Source: Acidobacteriota bacterium
GTDB taxonomy: Bacteria; Acidobacteriota; Vicinamibacteria; Vicinamibacterales; JACQTH01
Direction of reading: 5' to 3'
Assembly (NCBI GenBank): GCA_016210935.1
Contig: JACQTH010000135.1
Coordinates: 1-5,131, forward strand
DNA: 5,131 nucleotides
In this document: one piece after another, positions 1 through 5,131 of the stretch
How positions within the stretch are numbered: the first letter of the stretch is position 1
Layout of the letters: each line of letters starts with the position of its first letter
The notes under the pieces: generated by a model
The model's database searches: none
The model's input: the letters and a program-made list of their open reading frames with translations, nothing else
Told to the model about the DNA's origin: nothing
Position numbers and translations under genes: made by a program

Positions 1-1
1 A

Positions 2-478
2 GACGGGCCGATCGATCATGCTGAAGCGCGCCGGCTACGTGACGCCGTGAAAGCGATCGACGCCGATCGGATCGTGACGCTCTCGAGCACGGAGCATCAC
101 TTCCTTGACGCCGAAAGCCGTCTGCAGGAGGAAGGACGGCGGGCGTTGATGGAAGAAGTCGACGCCGTGCGGGTCGACGTCCTGGCGCCGCACTTCCCGA
201 GGACGCCCGACTGGGCCGCGCGCACGGAAAGTCGCGTGGCCGCCCTGCGCGGCGTCCTTGGTCAGAAGGCCTTGCCCGTCTATCTGAACGAGGAGCAGCG
301 GGCCCGCGCGACGGAGCCTGCGGCCGACGACTACCTGACCGCCGCGCGCGGCGCGCGGCGCGCAGGCGCGGCAGGCTGGCTGTTCCACACCGACGCGGGC
401 TACGACCTCGCGAGGCAACCGCTCCGCGCGAGTCTCCGTCGCGCCGAACGCGAAGCGGTGAGCCGCCTCGGTCGATGA
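2..478 (+). CDS. C-terminal part of a probable TIM-barrel glycoside hydrolase-like protein (5' end outside window)
   Basis: The reading frame is open from base 2 and ends at TGA 476-478, so 158 C-terminal codons are visible and the start lies off the left edge. A GTG at 47 could initiate but would leave only 143 residues without an N-terminal domain, so I prefer a truncated longer gene. The visible part looks like the last strands of a (beta/alpha)8 barrel: IVTLSS (about 24-29), VDVLAPHF (58-65), LPVYLNEEQ (about 92-99) and AGWLFHTD (124-131), separated by charged helices. The adjacent glutamates E97 and E98 at the end of a strand sit where family 5-like hydrolases carry a catalytic Glu; this placement is inference. 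No membrane segment is visible in this part. The next gene starts 4 bp downstream, so the two are probably co-transcribed. The substrate cannot be told from this fragment, and another TIM-barrel enzyme class is possible. Confidence 0.6.
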   Translation, partial: DGPIDHAEARRLRDAVKAIDADRIVTLSSTEHHFLDAESRLQEEGRRALMEEVDAVRVDVLAPHFPRTPDWAARTESRVAALRGVLGQKALPVYLNEEQRARATEPAADDYLTAARGARRAGAAGWLFHTDAGYDLARQPLRASLRRAEREAVSRLGR

Positions 479-482
479 CATA

Positions 483-1913
483 ATGTCTTCTTCCATGCCA
501 TCAGTCACCGTTGTCGGCGCCGGCGTCGCCGGCCTGACCATCGGATTTCAGCTCGCCCGCCAGGGCTACGCCGTCACGATTGTCGAGAAGAACGAGGTGG
601 TCGGCGGCCTCGGGCGATCGTGGCACTACGGCGGTTTTCACTTCGACGTCGGGCCTCACCGGTTCCACACGGAGAACCCGCGGGTCGCCGAGTTCATCCG
701 GCACATCCTCGAAGACGAGGCGCTCGAAATCCCTCGAAAGAGCGGCGTCCGGATGTTCGGCAAGTTTCATGACTGGCCGCTGCGGCCGAGCATCCTGCTC
801 TCGATGCCGATCCGGCTGATGTTCCGAGGAGCACGCGATCTGATTTTCCGCGAGAGCCTGCCAGGGGAATCGTTCGAGGCCGATGTCGTCAACAAGTACG
901 GCCGGACGCTGTACGAGATTTTCTTCAAGCCGTACACCGAGAAGTTCCTCTTCTACTCACCGCCGGCGCTCCACCGTGACTGGGCGCGAGCCGGGGTCAA
1001 CCGCGCGATTATCGACAAGCGCGCGAGCGCCGACAACCTCTGGACGCTGCTGAAGAACACGCTCCTGCCGAAGCCGGTGGAGACGACGTTTCTGTACCCG
1101 CCGACCGGTGTCGGCCGTTTTTCAGAGCGCGCGGCGGAGAGGATCGAGCGGATGGGCGGCCGAATCGTGCTCGGCCGCGGCGTGACCGCCCTCGAGCGCG
1201 GCCAGAGGCGAATCACGGCCGTGCACATCGCCGACGAGCGGATCGCGTGCGACAACATCGTCTGGACCGCGCCGCTGACGGTCATCAACCGATACCTCGA
1301 CATCGCAGGAGTCGATCTCGAGTACCTCTCGACCGTTTTCTACAACCTCGAGCTCTCGAAGCCGGTGAAGCTCGATTACCAGTGGACGTATTACGGCGGC
1401 GACGAGATCTTCTCGCGCGTGTCGGCGCCCACCGTCTTCGCGGCGACGATGGCGCCGCCGGGGAAGAGCGGCCTGTGTATCGAGTTCACGTGCCGCGAGG
1501 GCGACGAGCGGTGGCAGAACGCCGAACGCTACACCGGCGCGATGATCAACGACCTCGTGCGGACCGGCACCATTGATTCGCCGTCGGATGTCGAGGCCGT
1601 TCACATCGAGCGCGTGCCGTTCACGTATCCAATCTACAAACTGAATTATCTCGGCGAGATTCAGAAGAACCTCCGCGCTCTCGCGCGCTACGGCAACCTG
1701 TTGCTCGCCGGCCGTTGCGGCCGGTTCTGGTACAACAACATGGATCACTCGATCGGCCAGGGGCTCACGATGGCCGACAAGATCCTGCGGGGCGAGGTCC
1801 TGAGCGAAATCGACACGGCCGATCGGGAATTCTGGGCGACGGAGGAGGACGGCGGAGTCCCGAGCCGTGAGGAGGAAATCGCCGAACCGCTGGAAGAGAC
1901 CCAGGCGACCTAG
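483..1913 (+). CDS. FAD-dependent oxidoreductase, amine oxidase / protoporphyrinogen oxidase-like / UDP-galactopyranose mutase-like superfamily
   Basis: This 476-residue flavoprotein has a dinucleotide-binding Rossmann fold at the N-terminus: VVGAGVAG (10-17, with G12, G14 and G17), followed by acidic E35 at the end of the second strand and GGLGRS (41-46). DVGPHRFHTEN (55-65) resembles the GAHIFHT segment of UDP-galactopyranose mutases, while FFKPYTEK (147-154) and YPPTGVGRF (205-213) resemble protoporphyrinogen-oxidase-like relatives. The C-terminal FAD motif is LLLAGRCGRFWYNNMDHSI (406-424). Length is normal for the group. Residues after about 445 form an acidic, probably disordered tail. 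There is no signal peptide, so it is likely cytosolic. ATG 483 is 4 bp after the previous stop and lacks a good Shine-Dalgarno sequence; ATG 495 (Met5) is a possible alternative, and coupled translation is likely. Such enzymes frequently lie in polysaccharide loci, which fits the neighbours. A heme-pathway role is unlikely because no other heme gene is present. The exact substrate is unknown. Confidence 0.9.
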   Translation: MSSSMPSVTVVGAGVAGLTIGFQLARQGYAVTIVEKNEVVGGLGRSWHYGGFHFDVGPHRFHTENPRVAEFIRHILEDEALEIPRKSGVRMFGKFHDWPLRPSILLSMPIRLMFRGARDLIFRESLPGESFEADVVNKYGRTLYEIFFKPYTEKFLFYSPPALHRDWARAGVNRAIIDKRASADNLWTLLKNTLLPKPVETTFLYPPTGVGRFSERAAERIERMGGRIVLGRGVTALERGQRRITAVHIADERIACDNIVWTAPLTVINRYLDIAGVDLEYLSTVFYNLELSKPVKLDYQWTYYGGDEIFSRVSAPTVFAATMAPPGKSGLCIEFTCREGDERWQNAERYTGAMINDLVRTGTIDSPSDVEAVHIERVPFTYPIYKLNYLGEIQKNLRALARYGNLLLAGRCGRFWYNNMDHSIGQGLTMADKILRGEVLSEIDTADREFWATEEDGGVPSREEEIAEPLEETQAT

Positions 1914-1919
1914 CCGCCT
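1903..1919. terminator. Possible small bidirectional stem-loop at the convergent gene junction
   Basis: AGGCG at 1903-1907 can pair with CGCCT at 1915-1919 across a 7-nt loop. The stem spans the stop codon of the plus-strand oxidoreductase (1911-1913) and touches that of the minus-strand gene (1919-1921). It is the only hairpin I see between the converging genes. The stem is only 5 bp and has no U-run on either strand, so it is a weak candidate for intrinsic termination. Confidence 0.2.
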
Positions 1920-3928
1920 CATTTCACCGCGAATATCGACACTTCGTCGTTCCTGAAGACCCGGGAGAAGCAGTCTCCCCCGGCATCGAACTTCGCCATG
2001 GCGCGGTCACCGAACAAAGCGCGGTCGCTCGTGTCCACGTACAGGTAATCGATCCGCATGCGGCGGGCGATACCGCAGGCTTCATCGGGATCGGCTGTTC
2101 CGTACAACGACCGCACGCGTTGTGACCCCGTTTCGTACGCCGGTTTGCTGACGAGCGAGATCGGCAGGCCCGCGGCCATCCGCCGTTCCGCGAAGGTGGG
2201 GATCAGCGTCCACGTCTCCCGTCCGCGAGTCGTCGGTTCCATCTGCACGACGGCGTTACGCGGTGTCTCGCGTGTGACCCACGCGAACGCGGCCTGTTGC
2301 GCCCGAGTAATCGCGACGGTCCAGCGGAACCCGGGCCCACGGTCGCGGTTCGACACGTCCTGAGCGTTGTACGCGTCGATGACGGTCGTCGGCGCTCCAG
2401 TCAACAGGAGCGCTGCGAACACGCCGACGCTGGCCGGCGGCTTCATCTGCCACAGACGCGCAAAGGCACGCGCGGCGAAGATGGGCAACGTCACCAGGAG
2501 CACCTGACCCGCACGCCACCCCACCCAGATCGGATCCGTGCCGCCGATGCTGACGAACAACAGCAACGGAACCGCAATCAGGAATCCGGCCACGCCCGTG
2601 GCGGGCAGGCGGATGCCCCGCCACGGGAGACATCCGGCGAGCGCTGCCAAAAGCAGAGGCGCCAGGGCCAGCGCGGGCACCACAACAATCGCGCGATACG
2701 CGTGAGGAGTGATTCCCAAGCGCAGCGCGCCGCCCGCACCGCTCAGCATGTCGTTCGCCACGCACCAGGCCGTTGCGAGGACGACCGGAGCGGCGGCGAC
2801 AGCGTGCCACCCAAGATCGGTGACGCCCAATTCTCGTTGGAGCCATCGGACGACGATCGTTACGCCGTAGATCAGCGAAAAGACGCCGCCGAGGAACGGA
2901 CTGAAGGTCACCGCCGCGGCCAACGCTACGCCCGACGAGAACGGCACAGCGCCGGATGCGGACGAGCCGCGCAGAGCCGCCGTCAACGCCACGAGGCCCA
3001 GGCCACAGGCGGCGGCATGCTGCGGCGTGTACCACAGCGATCGCGGCAGGCCGTCGATGGTGAGCGCCTGGAAGAACCAGAGGGTGATGGCGTCGATGTT
3101 CAGCTGGCGAACGGCCGCCAACGGCGTGCCCCGCCGCCACAGATCCCAGAGAACGTAGGCCCCCTCCGCGCTGGCTGCCACAACGGCCAGCAGCGTGGCA
3201 GCGGCTGCCGGTCCGGCGTGAGGGACGGCGATCCAGATCGCCAGAAAGAGCGACGCCACGAAGAGCACGCCGGCTCCCAGCGCGTTCAGGAGCAGGATGC
3301 GCTCGGTGTCGTCGAAGACCCGGCCGGGAAACGTTTCACTGATGACGGCAGGGACGAGGAAATAGGTCCAGTAGTAGTTCAGACGGTCCGGGGTCGCGTA
3401 CGGGTCGCGCGGCGGAAAATCGAACCGGCGCAACTCCGCCACGAGCGCACGATGCCAGAGAAAATCGGCGGTGAAGTATGCGCGGTACAAACGAGCGCCG
3501 GACGCGTCGCGCGACCCTACTTTCAGAAATGGCGGGCCGGCGATGGCCGGCACCAGCAGCAGCACGAAAAAAAGCCCCACCCCGTCACGCCGGGTCCACG
3601 CGGGCAGTGCGATCAGCCCGGTCGCTGGCGTGCGCAGCGTCAGCCAGACTGCGGCGGTAATCGCGGCCCAGACGAGCGTGAAACCTGCGAACGACGTGAG
3701 GTCGAGTTGGATCGCCCCCCACCATGCGAGCGCCGTGAACGCATACCCGAGGAGCGCCCCTGCGACCCATCCAGCCGCGTGCCGGCGACCGAAGAGCGCA
3801 AAGCCCAGAGGCCAGCCGGGAACGGTCGCCAGCGTGTAGAGAAGGAGGTAAAGGGGTCCGCGGTTGCCGGCAAGGAGCCAGGCCAGGCCGATCACCGCGC
3901 CGACCAGCAGACCCGCGGCCGTTCTCAC
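1919..3928 (-). CDS. Multi-pass membrane protein, probable GT-C type glycosyltransferase (DUF2298-like)
   Basis: The product is 669 residues. I place the start at GTG 3928-3926, which overlaps the stop codon of the upstream flippase-like gene in a 4-nt GTGA. The frame stays open further upstream, but that stretch is arginine-rich, non-hydrophobic sequence opposite the real gene's frame. From the chosen start the protein is immediately hydrophobic (4-21, 25-46, 52-73, 80-98, 115-134), with about 12-14 membrane segments to residue 520. The loop after segment five holds AYFTADFLWH (150-159, D155), then RDPYATPDRLNYYWTYFLVP (174-193), a layout like the acidic first extracytoplasmic loop and aromatic motif of GT-C and DUF2298-like proteins. 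Residues about 525-669 are soluble, with C618 and C653 that could form a disulfide if extracytoplasmic. GT-C enzymes transfer sugars from polyprenyl-phosphate donors outside the membrane; donor and acceptor here are unknown. The stop is 5 bp from the convergent oxidoreductase stop. A non-enzymatic membrane protein is a possible alternative. Confidence 0.82.
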   Translation of the reverse strand: MRTAAGLLVGAVIGLAWLLAGNRGPLYLLLYTLATVPGWPLGFALFGRRHAAGWVAGALLGYAFTALAWWGAIQLDLTSFAGFTLVWAAITAAVWLTLRTPATGLIALPAWTRRDGVGLFFVLLLVPAIAGPPFLKVGSRDASGARLYRAYFTADFLWHRALVAELRRFDFPPRDPYATPDRLNYYWTYFLVPAVISETFPGRVFDDTERILLLNALGAGVLFVASLFLAIWIAVPHAGPAAAATLLAVVAASAEGAYVLWDLWRRGTPLAAVRQLNIDAITLWFFQALTIDGLPRSLWYTPQHAAACGLGLVALTAALRGSSASGAVPFSSGVALAAAVTFSPFLGGVFSLIYGVTIVVRWLQRELGVTDLGWHAVAAAPVVLATAWCVANDMLSGAGGALRLGITPHAYRAIVVVPALALAPLLLAALAGCLPWRGIRLPATGVAGFLIAVPLLLFVSIGGTDPIWVGWRAGQVLLVTLPIFAARAFARLWQMKPPASVGVFAALLLTGAPTTVIDAYNAQDVSNRDRGPGFRWTVAITRAQQAAFAWVTRETPRNAVVQMEPTTRGRETWTLIPTFAERRMAAGLPISLVSKPAYETGSQRVRSLYGTADPDEACGIARRMRIDYLYVDTSDRALFGDRAMAKFDAGGDCFSRVFRNDEVSIFAVK

Positions 3929-4881
3929 GGTCTCGAGGTCGTCACGGCGCCGGGCGGACCGGCGTTTATGCCTGAGAGAACGTAGAGCACGCCGCCGGGA
4001 AGGTTTCCCACGATGCCGAGCGCGACGAACAGAATAGACAGCGCAAACGCGTGCGGCGCAGAAACCCCTGCGGCGCCGAAGAACCAGACGAAGGCCGCCT
4101 GGCTCGTGCCGATCCCGTTGATCGTGATCGGCAGCAGCATGACCAGCAGAACGATCGGAATCAACGCGAAGTAGGTCCCCAGGCCGGCTTCGATCCCGAG
4201 CGCCCGCCCCAGCAGATACGCCTGCACAATCCGCAGGACCTGCACACCGATCGATCCGAGCAGGACGTTGGCCAGATCGATGTGATGCGCGTGGTACGCC
4301 GTCACGGCCGCGAGCACGCGACCGGCAATCTCCCGCGCGCGGCTTCCCGGAACGGCGTTCATGACGCGAGCGGCCACGGCCGCTACACGATCGCTGAAGA
4401 TCACCGCGCACGCCACAATCGACACCGCCGCAGCCAGTGCCAGCGGCCAGATGACAGAGGGGTTCGTCGCGAACTGCCGGACGAAGACGAGACCCACAAC
4501 CGCCATGACGAGAATCGACAGCACGCCGAGCAGCCGATCCATCAGCACCGACGCCACGGCGACGGCGCCGGAGACCTGATGGTGACGCAGCCCGTAGGCG
4601 CGCACGGCGTCGGCGCCGACACTCGCCGGCAGGAACGTCCCCACAAATGTGCTGACGAAAAAGAGACGGAGCAGAACAGGAAAGGGCGGCCGCGCGGCCA
4701 CCGGAATCGGTCGCAGCAGCACGAGCCAGCGATACGCCATCAGCGCGCGATCGACGAGCACCAGCAGGACCGCAGCGCCGATGAAGCCGAGCTGTGCATC
4801 AGCGGTGACGCGGGCGATTCCGCGGGGATCGCTCTGCCAGAGCACGACCGCCGTCAGCCCGAGCGCAGCCGCCAGCCGCAT
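3925..4881 (-). CDS. Flippase-like integral membrane protein, LPG_synthase_TM (UPF0104/YbhN/AglD/MprF-N) family
   Basis: From ATG 4881-4879 the product is 318 residues, typical for stand-alone members. The frame stays open to a TTG at 4974, but those 31 extra residues are polar, use a rare start and run through a large inverted repeat, whereas starting at the ATG gives the short hydrophobic first helix usual in the family (MRLAAALGL). Family signatures are visible: DRALMAYRWLVLL (44-56), FFVSTFVGTFLPASVGADAV (74-93) followed by RAYGL, SVLMDRLLG (111-119) and LPITINGIGTSQ (250-261). Roughly seven to eight membrane helices are predicted by eye. Relatives include the flippase domain of MprF and archaeal AglD, linked to lipid or polyprenyl-linked sugar translocation or transfer; many are uncharacterised. 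It is first in a two-gene unit, and its TGA (3927-3925) overlaps the GTG of the GT-C-like gene, so the two are probably translationally coupled and may act on the same lipid-linked sugar (inference). Confidence 0.88.
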   Translation of the reverse strand: MRLAAALGLTAVVLWQSDPRGIARVTADAQLGFIGAAVLLVLVDRALMAYRWLVLLRPIPVAARPPFPVLLRLFFVSTFVGTFLPASVGADAVRAYGLRHHQVSGAVAVASVLMDRLLGVLSILVMAVVGLVFVRQFATNPSVIWPLALAAAVSIVACAVIFSDRVAAVAARVMNAVPGSRAREIAGRVLAAVTAYHAHHIDLANVLLGSIGVQVLRIVQAYLLGRALGIEAGLGTYFALIPIVLLVMLLPITINGIGTSQAAFVWFFGAAGVSAPHAFALSILFVALGIVGNLPGGVLYVLSGINAGPPGAVTTSRP

Positions 4882-4895
4882 CCAGGGAACCCTGG
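4882..4895 (-). promoter_or_regulatory. Hairpin directly upstream of the flippase-like start codon, covering its probable ribosome binding site
   Basis: On the minus strand CCAGGG-TT-CCCTGG sits immediately 5' of ATG 4881, forming a perfect 6-bp dyad (in RNA, 5 bp with a 4-nt loop). The AGGG in its first arm, 8 nt from the ATG, is the best Shine-Dalgarno match available. Folding would hide it. It could be a translational control element or chance in GC-rich DNA. Confidence 0.3.
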
Positions 4896-4921
4896 GGACC
4901 CTTGACGAGGAGGCCCGCGCT

Positions 4922-4982
4922 AGCCGTGCTTGCACGGCTGGAAAGTGTACAAAACGCTCACATTCCCCGTGCAAGCCCGGCT
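4922..4982. repeat. 61-bp nested imperfect inverted repeat made of two related palindromes
   Basis: The left arm (4922-4947) and right arm (4959-4982) are reverse complements apart from two substitutions and a 2-nt insertion, around an 11-nt centre. Each arm contains its own dyad: CCGTGCTTGCACGG at 4924-4937 (perfect, extending to AGCCGTGC/GCACGGCT at 4922-4939) and CCGTGCAAGCCCGG at 4967-4980 (one mismatched pair). In inverted orientation the two copies match at 13 of 14 positions. Their centres lie 43 bp apart, about four helical turns. This could be a pair of operators for a dimeric regulator, a cruciform or RNA hairpin, or the remnant of a small mobile repeat. It lies upstream of the preferred flippase-like start and overlaps the candidate promoter. 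Confidence 0.7.
4944..4974 (-). promoter_or_regulatory. Weak sigma70-like promoter candidate for the flippase-like/GT-C unit
   Basis: On the minus strand TTGCAC (4974-4969) resembles a -35 box and TACACT (4949-4944) a -10 box with four of six consensus bases. The 19-nt spacer is longer than ideal; TGTACA (4951-4946) gives 17 nt but a poorer match. A transcript from here would have a leader of roughly 55-60 nt before ATG 4881. Both boxes fall inside the inverted repeat, so a regulator bound there would block the promoter. The organism's promoter consensus is unknown. Confidence 0.22.
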
Positions 4983-4990
4983 TAGGCGCC

Positions 4991-5004
4991 GCCGCATCTG
5001 CGGC
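4991..5004. repeat. Small GC-rich inverted repeat
   Basis: GCCGCA-TC-TGCGGC is a perfect 6-bp dyad with a 2-nt centre, lying between the two larger inverted repeats. It has no U-run. In such GC-rich DNA it may be chance, though it adds to the density of secondary structure here. Confidence 0.35.
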
Positions 5005-5015
5005 CGCGCAAAACT

Positions 5016-5070
5016 AGTAACGAAGCTTCGCGGAGCGTCACTGGTTGGTTTGAGGCGAGGCTTCGTTACT
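5016..5070. repeat. Stem-loop with 16-nt arms (terminator-like or interspersed repeat)
   Basis: AGTAACGAAGCTTCGC at 5016-5031 pairs with GCGAGGCTTCGTTACT at 5055-5070, matching at 15 of 16 positions (the outer 11 are perfect), around a 23-nt loop. The left arm also contains the palindrome CGAAGCTTCG (5021-5030) and an alternative small hairpin GCTTCGCGGAGC (5025-5036). The loop carries the tandem GGTTGGTT (5043-5050). There is no clear U-run on either side. It could end transcription from a gene beyond the right edge, or be one copy of a dispersed palindromic repeat of the REP or MITE kind; a single copy cannot decide. Confidence 0.65.
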
Positions 5071-5093
5071 TGGCCGCTCACGTCGTTGGAATG

Positions 5094-5110
5094 GTCTCGA
5101 GGTGTCTCGA
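5094..5110. repeat. Short direct repeat GTCTCGA, two copies 10 bp apart
   Basis: GTCTCGA occurs at 5094-5100 and again at 5104-5110, a spacing of one helical turn. It is followed near the window edge by TTGACC (5121-5126), which resembles a -35 box whose -10 partner would lie outside the window. This could be a regulator site for a rightward gene, but two 7-mers may recur by chance. Confidence 0.2.
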
Positions 5111-5131
5111 TGGGTCGCGCTTGACCTGATA

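Noticed and set aside
35..541. A 168-codon minus-strand open frame opposite the hydrolase-like gene
   Set aside because: It crosses the gene boundary and the start of the flavoenzyme and is Arg-rich without motifs; the plus-strand frame has strand-helix patterning.
1122..1922. A 266-codon minus-strand open frame opposite the flavoenzyme gene
   Set aside because: It covers the C-terminal FAD-binding region on the other strand and shows no domain; it is a by-product of GC-rich codon use.
2297..3985. A 562-codon open frame on the plus strand, antisense to the GT-C-like gene
   Set aside because: Its product is dominated by Arg, Gln, Gly, Asp and His with no domain-like pattern, as expected opposite a GC-rich hydrophobic gene. 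The minus-strand protein in the same place has coherent membrane segments and motifs.
3929..4411. N-terminal extension of the GT-C-like gene by about 160 codons
   Set aside because: The extension is Arg/Ser-rich and lies within the flippase-like gene in another frame. The GTG overlapping the flippase-like stop gives a normal hydrophobic N-terminus.
4051..4905. A 284-codon plus-strand open frame opposite the flippase-like gene
   Set aside because: It is Arg/His/Asp/Gln-rich with no recognisable motif, while the opposite strand carries clear family signatures.
4882..4974. Longer flippase-like protein starting at TTG 4974
   Set aside because: The extra 31 residues are polar, unlike the family N-terminus, begin with a rare codon and are encoded by the inverted repeat and the candidate promoter. 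ATG 4881 fits the family better.
4922..4982. Ordinary rho-independent terminator
   Set aside because: Neither strand has a U-run after the stem, and the element lies upstream of a minus-strand gene start with no gene ending beside it in the window.
5016..5070. Integron attC-type recombination site
   Set aside because: The arm ends do not match the RYYYAAC and GTTRRRY core sites: GTTACTT on the right and TAGTAAC on the left break the consensus, and no integrase or cassette structure is visible.
4930..5124. Small plus-strand proteins in the intergenic region (frames starting at 4930 and 4649)
   Set aside because: They run through the inverted repeats, have no ribosome binding site or recognisable motif, and one mostly overlaps the flippase-like gene.

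Overview
The window is 5.1 kb of GC-rich bacterial DNA carrying four protein genes and one short, structure-rich intergenic region at its right end. No RNA gene, insertion sequence, prophage or CRISPR array is visible. High GC, dense packing, a GTG start and the protein style suggest a soil-type or environmental Gram-negative bacterium. Acidobacteriota (Vicinamibacteria-like) is my best guess, but it rests only on general protein character and is weak.

Left half, plus strand: the 3' part of a gene whose product looks like the C-terminal strands of a TIM-barrel glycoside hydrolase (2-478, cut by the window edge). Four bases later comes a complete FAD-dependent oxidoreductase of the amine-oxidase / protoporphyrinogen-oxidase-like / UDP-galactopyranose-mutase-like group (483-1913). 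The two are probably one transcription unit.

Right half, minus strand: a two-gene unit read from right to left. The first gene encodes a flippase-like integral membrane protein of the LPG_synthase_TM (YbhN/AglD/MprF-N) family (4881-3925). It overlaps by 4 nt (GTGA) a large multi-pass membrane protein with a soluble C-terminal domain, which resembles GT-C type membrane glycosyltransferases and DUF2298-like proteins (3928-1919). The two units converge, with only 5 bp between their stop codons.

Together the genes suggest part of a cell-envelope or exopolysaccharide/glycolipid locus: a lipid-linked sugar transporter candidate, a GT-C enzyme that would use a lipid-linked sugar outside the membrane, a flavoenzyme of a class often found in glycan loci, and a glycan-cleaving enzyme candidate. 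This joint role is inference.

The 250 bp upstream of the minus-strand unit (4882-5131) contain no convincing gene. They hold a hairpin just before the flippase-like start codon, a 61-bp nested inverted repeat built from two near-identical palindromes and overlapping a weak promoter-like sequence, a small hairpin, a 55-bp stem-loop with 16-nt arms, and a short direct repeat. This region is the most unusual part of the window.
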